NCBI GenBank assembly: GCA_934567115.1
Contig: CAKTJA010000031.1
Location: forward strand, 1-11,371
DNA from: an uncultured Oscillospiraceae bacterium
GTDB lineage: Bacteria; Bacillota; Clostridia; Oscillospirales; Oscillospiraceae
Direction of reading: 5' to 3'
DNA length: 11,371 nt
Below the pieces are notes generated by a model, which saw only the letters and a program-made list of their open reading frames with translations, was not told the origin of the DNA and searched no databases. Position numbers and translations under genes: made by a program. Shown in pieces: positions 4,838-11,371 of this stretch (positions within the stretch are counted from its first letter, which is position 1; every line of letters begins with the position of its first letter).

Positions 4838-7800
4838 ATGAAAAAAGCATTGAGCATTCTGCTGACCCTGAGTGTGATGGCGTCCTCGCTTCCGATGGCG
4901 ATGGCCGCGGAGAACGCCGAGGCCGGGCAGAACGAGATTAGCGGGATCGTCGCCGACGCGGGGAGCTATGGCTCCGAGGCGGACGGCGAGATGAGCAACG
5001 ACGAGCTGTTCGCCGGTTATGTCGAGAAGCTTTTCTACGGCGACAACGGCATCGCCCTGTACGGCTCCGCCGCCGGCGACCGGCTTACCGGTCTGAATGA
5101 GACGATCTACAACGAGTTGAAGGGGAAGATCGAGAAGGTCGCTTCGGGGGAGATAACCTCCACGAAGTTTACGATCACGGCGGATATCAGCGATCTCAAG
5201 TGGACGCTGGAGGATCTGGGCATTACCTACTCGGGATCCTTGAGTAAAGATGATAGGGTAAAAGTTGGGGATGCATTTGCAAAAAAGGTGGATACCGGCA
5301 AGATCATCGACTGTCTGCTGGGCGACTGCCCCTATGAACTGTACTGGTATGACAAGACGGCGGGTACCAGCACGCCTTACGAAATGAGCTGCGATGGCAC
5401 CAGTCTATGGGTCACGAGTCTCACGTTCCAGTTCAAAGTAGCCGATAATTACGCGCCGGGAGCCGGTGATGGCTATACGGTTAATACGACCGAAGTCGAC
5501 AGAGCCAAAAAAGCCGTGACGACGGCGCAGACCATTGCGTCGAAGCATCAGGGTGAAGACGACCGGACCAAGCTGACGAGCTTCAAGGACGAGATCTGCA
5601 CTCTGACGGCCTATAACACCGCTGCGGCGGAAGGCAGCACTACCCCCTACGGCGACCCCTGGCAGCTGGTCTACGTTTTCGACGGGGATGATGCCACCAA
5701 CGTCGTCTGTGAGGGCTACGCTAAGGCGTTCCAGTACCTGTGCGACCTGTCCAAGTTCAATAATGCGACGACGGCCTGCTATACGGTGACCGGCACGATG
5801 AGCGGCGGCACCGGTGCGGGCAACCACATGTGGAACGTGGTGAAGCTGAACGGGAGAACCCTGCTGGTGGACGTGACCAACTGCGATGAAGGTACGATTG
5901 GGTATCCCGATCAGCTGTTCCTCGTGGGCGTGAAGAAGGAGAGCCCGGACAAGGGTCAGACGCACTCTTTCGAGATTGGTAGCAAGACAATAAAGTATGT
6001 CTATAGCACCGATGAGAAGAACCTGTACTGCGACGACTATCTGGCTCTGAGCTCGATGGATGACCCCGAGCAGGTGCCGGTGACCCCGCCCACGGCGATC
6101 ACCGGTCTGGTCTATGACGGCACGATGCAGCGCGGCGTGAACGGCTCTGGCGACGGGTATTACACCTTCAGCGGCGCCGTCGAGATGACGGATGCGGGCA
6201 CGTATAAGGCCACCGCCATGCTGACCGAAAGCAAAGGCTATGTATGGTCGGATGACGGCAGTACCGCCGACAAGACGATCGAGTGGAGCATCGCCAAGAA
6301 GGCGCCTGTGGTGGGTGATTTCTACACGGTGAATCTGGACACCGCCGTCTACACCTACGGCGGCGATCCGGTCACGGTCGACACGCCTTATCTCGTGAGG
6401 CTGACCGGCGCGGGCGATATCACCGTGAAGTATAACGGTGGGACCGCCGCTCCCGTTGACGCGGGCGAATACACTGTGACCTTCGACGTGGCTGAGGGTG
6501 ATAACTTCACTGCGGGCAGCGACCTCCCCATCGGCACGCTGAAGATCAGTAAGGCCGACTACAGCGGCGAGACGGTGAAGGTCAATGTTCGCGGCGGCGC
6601 GGCGACCATTGGTCAGAAGCTGTCCTTGCCCGGACTTCCCGAAGGGGCGGCGTTCGGCGCGGTCACGGTGAAGGAAGATGTGTCCGGGCTGATCGCCGGT
6701 ACGCCCGCGCTCGACGGCTCGACCCTGATTTTCGATACCGCCGGTCAGGAAGCCGGCGCTGTCGCGACCATTGCCGTTGCGGTCACCGGCGCGAAGAACT
6801 ATAACGACTATGAGATCACCGTCATCGTCACTGCGATGGATAAGGAAGACGCGGCGGTCACTCTGAGCGGCATGCCCGAAAAGCTCACCTACGGCGATAC
6901 CTTTACCCTGACCGCCAAGGCGGAAAACGCCGGTGAGAACGGCGTGTGGACGTGGACGACCGGTTCCGAAGGCGTGCTTGAGGTGACCGGAAACGGAGAC
7001 ACCGCCACGGTCAAGGTCCTCAAGGCGGGAACGTCCGGGATCACCGCCGAGTACGTGTCCGACGCGACGATGGGCACAGCGAGCACGGGGACGGTCACCG
7101 TTTCCCGGCGCAGCATTTCCGTCAAGGCGGACGATAAGAGCATGACTGTGGGCGACGCGCTCCCGGAGCTCACTGTGACCTGTGAGAACCTTGTTGAGGG
7201 CGACACGGAGGACGTGGTCTTCGCAACGAAGGCGGCGGCCTCCACCGAGGCGGACGGCAAGACGGTCGGCAGCTTCTCCATCACCGCCACCGCGCCGACG
7301 CTCAACAGCGAGTGGGCGGATAAGTACGAGATCGGCACGCCGGTGGACGGCACGCTGACGGTCAAGGCGAAGTCCTCGGGCGGCGGCAGCAGCTCCGGCG
7401 GCAGCAGCTCCGGCGGCTCCTCTTCCTCCGGCTCCACCACGAACAATAACAACAACAATAATACCACCACGACGACCAACGCCGACGGCTCCACCACAAC
7501 GACCGAGACGAAGCCCGACGGCACCATGGTCAAGACGACGACCAACAAGGACGGCTCCACCGTCAGGACCGAGACGAAGCCCGACGGCAGCTCCGTGACC
7601 GAGCGCCGCGAGGCTGACGGCTCCACCGGCACGGTGAAGACCGGCGCGGACGGCAAGACCGAGGCGGAGACCAAGATCAGCGAAAAGGCCGTTGAGGACG
7701 CGAAGAAGAACGGCGAGGCTGTGACGGTCCCGGTCGATGTCAAGGCGGGGGAGAGCTCCAACAGCGCCCCGACCGTGAAGATCGAGCTGCCGGCCGGCGC

Positions 7801-8458
7801 GGGCGAGACGAAGATCGAGATTCCCGTCAGCAACGCGAACTCCGGTACGGTCGCGATCATCGTCCATCCGGACGGCACGGAGGAAATTGCCAAGACCTCC
7901 ACCCCGACCGAAAACGGCGTGCAGCTGAGCGTGAGCGGCAATACGACGGTGAAGCTCGTGGATAATTCCAAGGACTTCGGCGATACGCGCAACCACTGGT
8001 CGAAGGACGAGGTGAACTTCGTCGCCGCGCGTGATCTGTTCAACGGCATTGGCAACGGACTCTTCGGCGTGTCCGAGCCGATGACCCGCGGCATGGTGAA
8101 CACGGTCCTCGCGCGTCTTGCGGGCGTGGACACCGAGGGCGGTGCGACGTGGTACGAGAAGGGCACGGAGTGGGCGAAGGCCAACGGTGTGTCTGACGGC
8201 ACGAATCCTCAGGCGAACGTCACCCGTGAGCAGCTTGCCGCGATGCTCTACCGCTATGCCGGCTCTCCCGCCGTGGACGGCGCGCTGGGCTTTGACGATG
8301 CGATGAGCGTGAGCGAATACGCGAAGAACGCGCTGGTCTGGGCGGTGCAGAACGGCATCATCAACGGCGTGGGCGACAACCGCGTTGCGCCTCAGGCAAG
8401 CGCCGAGCGCGCGCAGGTCGCGGCGATGATGGCGCGCTTCCTGAAAGGGATGGCGTAA
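4838..8458 (+). CDS. SLH-domain surface protein with transglutaminase-like and Ig-like domains, 1206 aa
   Basis: This is a secreted protein held on the cell wall by SLH domains, which generally bind pyruvylated secondary wall polymers. Residues 1-23 are a Sec signal peptide (MKK, hydrophobic core, A-M-A cleavage before AENAE). A transglutaminase/protease-like domain spans about 220-360, with a plausible triad of C291 (CEGYAKAFQYL), H330 (GNHMWNVV) and D345 (LLVDVTNCD). Five beta-rich modules follow at about 420-487, 490-574, 575-668, 669-757 and 758-846; several resemble bacterial Ig-like/MBG repeats (for example DAGEYTVTF, and KADDKSMTVGDALPELTV in the last). Next come a Gly/Ser linker with an Asn run (about 846-876), a Thr-rich stretch with KPDG repeats (about 877-935), a beta domain (about 936-1045), and three SLH domains (about 1046-1095, 1098-1140, 1146-1205). 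The start ATG has AAAAGGAG (4817-4824), at a rather long 13-nt spacing. Whether it cross-links, cleaves or merely binds a substrate cannot be told. Confidence 0.93.
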   Translation: MKKALSILLTLSVMASSLPMAMAAENAEAGQNEISGIVADAGSYGSEADGEMSNDELFAGYVEKLFYGDNGIALYGSAAGDRLTGLNETIYNELKGKIEKVASGEITSTKFTITADISDLKWTLEDLGITYSGSLSKDDRVKVGDAFAKKVDTGKIIDCLLGDCPYELYWYDKTAGTSTPYEMSCDGTSLWVTSLTFQFKVADNYAPGAGDGYTVNTTEVDRAKKAVTTAQTIASKHQGEDDRTKLTSFKDEICTLTAYNTAAAEGSTTPYGDPWQLVYVFDGDDATNVVCEGYAKAFQYLCDLSKFNNATTACYTVTGTMSGGTGAGNHMWNVVKLNGRTLLVDVTNCDEGTIGYPDQLFLVGVKKESPDKGQTHSFEIGSKTIKYVYSTDEKNLYCDDYLALSSMDDPEQVPVTPPTAITGLVYDGTMQRGVNGSGDGYYTFSGAVEMTDAGTYKATAMLTESKGYVWSDDGSTADKTIEWSIAKKAPVVGDFYTVNLDTAVYTYGGDPVTVDTPYLVRLTGAGDITVKYNGGTAAPVDAGEYTVTFDVAEGDNFTAGSDLPIGTLKISKADYSGETVKVNVRGGAATIGQKLSLPGLPEGAAFGAVTVKEDVSGLIAGTPALDGSTLIFDTAGQEAGAVATIAVAVTGAKNYNDYEITVIVTAMDKEDAAVTLSGMPEKLTYGDTFTLTAKAENAGENGVWTWTTGSEGVLEVTGNGDTATVKVLKAGTSGITAEYVSDATMGTASTGTVTVSRRSISVKADDKSMTVGDALPELTVTCENLVEGDTEDVVFATKAAASTEADGKTVGSFSITATAPTLNSEWADKYEIGTPVDGTLTVKAKSSGGGSSSGGSSSGGSSSSGSTTNNNNNNNTTTTTNADGSTTTTETKPDGTMVKTTTNKDGSTVRTETKPDGSSVTERREADGSTGTVKTGADGKTEAETKISEKAVEDAKKNGEAVTVPVDVKAGESSNSAPTVKIELPAGAGETKIEIPVSNANSGTVAIIVHPDGTEEIAKTSTPTENGVQLSVSGNTTVKLVDNSKDFGDTRNHWSKDEVNFVAARDLFNGIGNGLFGVSEPMTRGMVNTVLARLAGVDTEGGATWYEKGTEWAKANGVSDGTNPQANVTREQLAAMLYRYAGSPAVDGALGFDDAMSVSEYAKNALVWAVQNGIINGVGDNRVAPQASAERAQVAAMMARFLKGMA
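7382..7411 (+). repeat. Tandem 15-bp repeat encoding the Gly/Ser linker
   Basis: The unit GGCGGCAGCAGCTCC occurs twice head to tail (7382-7396, 7397-7411) and is followed by a partial third copy (GGCGGCTCC). It encodes GGSSS units of a flexible linker between the Ig-like modules and the wall-proximal half of the SLH protein. Exact nucleotide identity means linker length could change by slippage. Confidence 0.75.
7502..7589 (+). repeat. Direct repeat with 66-bp period in the SLH protein gene
   Basis: A 22-bp sequence encoding TETKPDG occurs identically at 7502-7523 and 7568-7589, a 22-residue period. The intervening codons encode related Thr- and Asp-Gly-Ser-rich sequence (KDGST). It is probably an internally duplicated, extended Thr-rich stalk segment. 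Confidence 0.7.
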
Positions 8459-8507
8459 GCCTGGATTCTAAGGCGTAAAACGCAGCGGCCCGCAAGGGAA
8501 ACAATAC

Positions 8508-8548
8508 AAAAAAGCAGCGCGGCCCCCTTGGGGGCTGCGCTGCTTTTT
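8508..8548 (+). terminator. Strong intrinsic terminator after the SLH gene (probably bidirectional)
   Basis: GCAGCGCGGCCCCC (8514-8527) pairs with GGGGGCTGCGCTGC (8530-8543) along its length apart from one G-U pair. The tip would open to a CTTG tetraloop. Six A residues precede it and five T residues follow, so it can act on either strand. It lies about 50 nt after the SLH stop codon. Confidence 0.9.
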
Positions 8549-8773
8549 CCCCGCTGAGCAAATTTTCAAAACTTTGAAAAAGTTCCGAAAACTGCTGATT
8601 TCAATAGCGTAGTACACCATTTCCGGGTTTCCCGCGCGCATGTATCCCTGCCGCCGCGAAAAATTTGCCGCCTTATCGACAGCCTCAAGAAGTGATCCGC
8701 CGCAAACGCTCCGCGCTGTGCAGGGCGGCATTTTTTTCTCCCGCGGACACGAAGACTTTGTGCGGATTAAGGC

Positions 8774-8802
8774 TTGCTTTTACAGACTCTGCACTGTAAA
8801 AT
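8774..8802 (+). promoter_or_regulatory. Promoter of the LuxR-type gene with overlapping operator
   Basis: TTGCTT (8774-8779) and TAAAAT (8797-8802) are 17 bp apart. A perfect inverted repeat, TTTTACAG (8778-8785) and CTGTAAAA (8794-8801), fills the spacer and overlaps both hexamers. The predicted start is near 8809, giving a leader of about 140 nt. A dimeric protein bound at the repeat would block polymerase, so the site is a candidate repressor or autoregulatory operator. Confidence 0.5.
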
Positions 8803-8886
8803 TGTTCCGAGAGATCCTGCGCCGGGGATCGGAGAAGGGGGCCGCCTCGCTGTCGGCCCTCGACGTCTGAGCAATCGGCGCGCATC

Positions 8887-8911
8887 GTGGACGCTCCTTC
8901 GGGGCGTCCAC
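8887..8911 (+). other. Leader hairpin upstream of the LuxR-type gene
   Basis: GTGGACGCTC (8887-8896) pairs with GGGCGTCCAC (8902-8911) over 10 bp with one G-U pair and a 5-nt CTTCG loop. No T-tract follows, so it is not an intrinsic terminator. It ends 38 nt before the ATG and would not cover the ribosome binding site. Confidence 0.45.
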
Positions 8912-8949
8912 CTCATCATATGCCCGAAACGGCGGAGGCAAGTGGAGGA

Positions 8950-11371
8950 ATGGAAAAGCATATCTTTTCGGAGGGGCTTCTGAAAAAGCTTGCGCAAATG
9001 CGGCGCAGCCGGCTTGCGGTGCTCGAAGCGCCCGCCGGCTACGGGAAAACGACGGCGGTGAGCTGTGCGCTTGAGGGCGCGGACACGGTCGCATGGTACA
9101 CGGGGGTGGAGAATTTACCGGATACCAGCTTTTACTGGTTTGTGCGCCAGCTTGCGGCGGCGGATGAGAGCAGCGTTCGCCGGATCGAGGAGCTTGGCTT
9201 TCTGAACCGCAGCAACGCGGGGCTTATCGCCCGGGCGCTGACCGATCTTCGTGTGGAAAAGCCGCTCACGCTTGTTTTCGACAACTTCCAGTACGCCTCG
9301 GACAACTGGCCGCCGCAGGTCATTGACGCGCTGGCGAAGCGCCCGGCCGACGGACTGCATATCGTTTTCATCACGCAGAACCTCGGCAGGCTCCGCCCCG
9401 TCGTTGAGGCGCTTGAGGGCGGCGTGTGCTTTCTGGGGGCGGGCGATCTGCTCCTCTCCAAGCAGGACGTTTGCAGCTTCGCGGCGCAGTGCGGCTGTCC
9501 GCTTGCGGACGGAAAGGCGGAGGAGATCGTGCGCAGCACGGGAGGATGGCCGGCGGCGGTGGCGCTTTGCCTCGAGACGGGAGGAACGACCGGCGAGCTT
9601 GACGAGCTGCTGTACCGCGTGCTCTGGAAGCGGCTGGATGACGCGCAGCGCACAGCCCTGCTGCGGCTGAGCCCGTTCGACTGCGTTACCCCGGCGATGA
9701 TCGATGTGCTTTTGCCGGGTGAGCTTCCGCCCGGAAGCGCGCGGGAGACGTTTTTCCGCCGCATACCGCTTGTGCGGCAGGACGCCGCGCGTGGCGGATA
9801 CTACCCGCACGAGCTGCTTCTGCGCTTCCTCCGCGCCCGTCTTGAGGAGGCGGACGCGTCTTTGCGGCGTGAGATCTATGACCGGGCGGGCGTGTGGTAT
9901 CGGGACAACGGCATGACAAAGGCCGCTGTTGACTGCTTTTTCCGCGCGGAGGATGACGAGGGCGTGCTTTCCTGCCGCCTTGTGGGGCTTATCACCGAGC
10001 GCTTCGGCGAGGTGAGCTATACCACGCTGGCGCGGACGGTGCTGCGCCGCTGCCCGCGGGAGGTGCGGCGGCGGTATCCCCTGTCGCTTCTGCGGCTGTG
10101 CTACGCGCTCTACGCGGGCTGCGAATTTGCGGAGTTTTCTCTTCGGATGGCGGAGCTGCGCGCTCTGCTTGAGGAGATCGGCGACCGGCATTGGCTCGGC
10201 GAGTGGGAGCTGCTGGACGCGCTGGAGTTTTTCCCCGATCTGGACGGGATGGACGCGGCCTACGCGCGGGCGGAGAAGCTGCTCGACCGCAGCTCGGAGC
10301 TGTTTATCCCAGAGGAGCCGTTTTTTTTCGGCTGCCCTTCGATGTGGTACCTGTTCCATGCCGAGCCGGGGCGGATGATGGATACGGCGGAGAAGCTGTC
10401 CGCTGTGCTCAAGCGCTACAACCGCCTGACCGACGGGCACGCCGCCGGCGCGGCGGAGATCTATCGCGGCGAGGCGTATTCCGTGCAGGGGCGGTTTGAG
10501 GAGTCCGACATTCAGGCGTATCAGGCCGCCTTTCTCTCGGAGCAGGCGAGGAACGCCTCTGCCACATACGGCGCGGCGCTTCTGCTGGGGATCAACGCGA
10601 TCTACCGCTCCGACATGGCGGGACTGCAAAAGGCGGTCGATTATCTGGAGAACAAGGCGCGCGGATACGCGTTTTTGAAGGGAACGGGCATCGGCGGCTA
10701 TATGGTCGAAACGGTGCGCGGCTATCTGCTGGGTCTGCTGATGGAAACGGGGCGCTCCGCGCTTTGGGCGCAGGGCGGGGCCGATTCCCTCTCCGACCTG
10801 ACCTTCACCAACTTCCTGATAAAGACCTGCCGCATCACCGATCTTCTGCTGAAAAAGGAGTACCAGCGGGCCATCGCTTCGGTGGAGGCGTCGCTGGAGC
10901 TTGATCCGAGGCTCGTCTCCGCCGCCGCGCGGAACTTCATGTACTGCGGGCTGGCGCTCTGCTATCTGGCGATCGGGCGGATCGGAAAGGCCGCCGAATG
11001 GCTGGACCGCTCGCTCTCGATCGCGGAGCGGGATAAAAACTATTCGTTTCTCGCATGCTTCCGCAAATATTTTCAGGTGCTGTTCCTCATGCCGTCCATC
11101 GCCTCCGGGCACGCGCAGGCCATTCGCGAGATCAGGGCGTTCAGCATCCGCTATACCCGCGCGGACGAGAGCCGCATCTTTGCCATGCCCGACGACGTGC
11201 CCGAGCTGAAGGAAACGCTTACCGACAGGGAGCGCGAGGTGGCGGAGCTGGCTGCGAAGGGAATGCACAACGCCGAGATCGCCGGGATACTGCACATCTC
11301 GGAAAACACCGTGAAGCACCATCTCAAAAACGCGTTTCAGAAGATGAACATCGACCGCCGCAGCCGTCTGG
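8950..11371 (+). CDS. LuxR-family (MalT/LAL-type) transcriptional regulator, partial at the C-terminus
   Basis: Large ATP-binding LuxR regulators are signal-transduction ATPases: NTP and an inducer trigger oligomerisation and DNA binding through a C-terminal LuxR helix-turn-helix. The 807 complete codons show a P-loop, E-A-P-A-G-Y-G-K33-T-T (26-35), in the form typical of MalT proteins; a Walker B-like strand LTLVFDNFQ with D111; a STGGWPAAV segment (about 197-205) typical of this family; a long helical, TPR-like region from about 330 to 730; and a LuxR HTH from L757 (LTDREREVAELAAKG, then SENTVKHHLKNAFQKM). The window ends in this domain, so roughly 5-15 residues are probably missing. The ATG at 8950 has GGAGG immediately upstream (too close) and GGCGGAGG (8931-8938) 11 nt upstream. 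An in-frame ATG at 8920 lacks a ribosome binding site. The inducer and targets are not evident. Confidence 0.88.
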   Translation, partial: MEKHIFSEGLLKKLAQMRRSRLAVLEAPAGYGKTTAVSCALEGADTVAWYTGVENLPDTSFYWFVRQLAAADESSVRRIEELGFLNRSNAGLIARALTDLRVEKPLTLVFDNFQYASDNWPPQVIDALAKRPADGLHIVFITQNLGRLRPVVEALEGGVCFLGAGDLLLSKQDVCSFAAQCGCPLADGKAEEIVRSTGGWPAAVALCLETGGTTGELDELLYRVLWKRLDDAQRTALLRLSPFDCVTPAMIDVLLPGELPPGSARETFFRRIPLVRQDAARGGYYPHELLLRFLRARLEEADASLRREIYDRAGVWYRDNGMTKAAVDCFFRAEDDEGVLSCRLVGLITERFGEVSYTTLARTVLRRCPREVRRRYPLSLLRLCYALYAGCEFAEFSLRMAELRALLEEIGDRHWLGEWELLDALEFFPDLDGMDAAYARAEKLLDRSSELFIPEEPFFFGCPSMWYLFHAEPGRMMDTAEKLSAVLKRYNRLTDGHAAGAAEIYRGEAYSVQGRFEESDIQAYQAAFLSEQARNASATYGAALLLGINAIYRSDMAGLQKAVDYLENKARGYAFLKGTGIGGYMVETVRGYLLGLLMETGRSALWAQGGADSLSDLTFTNFLIKTCRITDLLLKKEYQRAIASVEASLELDPRLVSAAARNFMYCGLALCYLAIGRIGKAAEWLDRSLSIAERDKNYSFLACFRKYFQVLFLMPSIASGHAQAIREIRAFSIRYTRADESRIFAMPDDVPELKETLTDREREVAELAAKGMHNAEIAGILHISENTVKHHLKNAFQKMNIDRRSRL

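Larger units (their letters stand above)
8549..8949. other. Non-coding intergenic region before the LuxR-type gene
   Basis: No ORF here has a credible ribosome binding site or recognisable product. An AT-rich hairpin, TTTTCAA (8563-8569) and TTGAAAA (8574-8580), follows the SLH terminator. TGCCGCC occurs twice (8649-8655, 8666-8672) and can pair with GGCGGCA (8724-8730), which is directly followed by seven T residues (8731-8737), making a weak terminator candidate with a long loop. The promoter and leader hairpin of the downstream gene are listed separately. No tRNA or known riboswitch was recognised. Confidence 0.5.

Noticed and set aside
5405..7996. An 863-codon minus-strand frame inside the SLH gene
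   Set aside because: It is a shadow of the SLH coding frame: Arg, Gly and His-rich, with no ribosome binding site or recognisable domain.
8468..8731. An 87-codon minus-strand frame in the intergenic region
   Set aside because: It runs through the SLH terminator hairpin, has no convincing start context and matches nothing recognisable.
8640..8870. A 76-codon + strand frame before the LuxR-type gene
   Set aside because: It crosses the T7 tract and the promoter/inverted repeat, with no ribosome binding site or protein-like composition.
9115..11322. A 735-codon minus-strand frame opposite the LuxR-type gene
   Set aside because: The + strand frame has a P-loop and a LuxR DNA-binding domain and is clearly the coding one. 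The antisense frame has no domain features.

Overview
The window reads as chromosomal DNA from a high-GC, Gram-positive-type anaerobe of the Clostridia, most likely an Oscillospiraceae-like gut lineage. This is an inference from GC-rich codon use, AGGAGG-type ribosome binding sites, sigma-A-like promoters, and a secreted protein that carries a transglutaminase-like domain, Ig-like modules and three C-terminal SLH domains. All supported genes lie on the + strand. No tRNA, rRNA, CRISPR array, insertion sequence or phage gene was seen.

Layout. (1) Positions 1-301 hold what looks like a tiny separate transcription unit: an extended -10 promoter, a 24-residue ORF that is only a signal peptide, and a weak terminator-like hairpin. 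(2) A sigma-A promoter at 312-340 drives a two-gene operon: an unrecognised 867-residue cytoplasmic protein with an Arg/Glu-rich helical N-terminus, then 6 bp later a 277-residue GNAT protein that appears to be a tandem duplication with a degenerate second half. (3) A Crp/Fnr-family regulator (3996-4607) follows. Its promoter has an extended -10, no good -35, and a perfect 14-bp palindrome whose centre falls at -41.5 from the predicted start site. This is the classical class II activator position, and the site closely resembles the PrfA box of Listeria. (4) A near-consensus promoter (TTGACA-N17-TATACT) with a leader of about 180 nt drives a 1206-residue SLH surface protein, which ends at a strong hairpin terminator (8508-8548). 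(5) About 400 bp of non-coding DNA contains a promoter overlapped by a perfect 8+8 inverted repeat. It leads into a large MalT/LAL-type LuxR regulator that runs off the right edge inside its DNA-binding domain.

Working together: the window combines one cell-surface protein with two one-component regulators, each preceded by a candidate operator. The Crp-type site points to autoregulation; no second copy was noticed, so its other targets, if any, lie elsewhere. The LuxR regulator may respond to a small molecule and control genes beyond the window. The 867-residue protein and its GNAT partner form the most novel unit, but nothing in the sequence assigns them a function.
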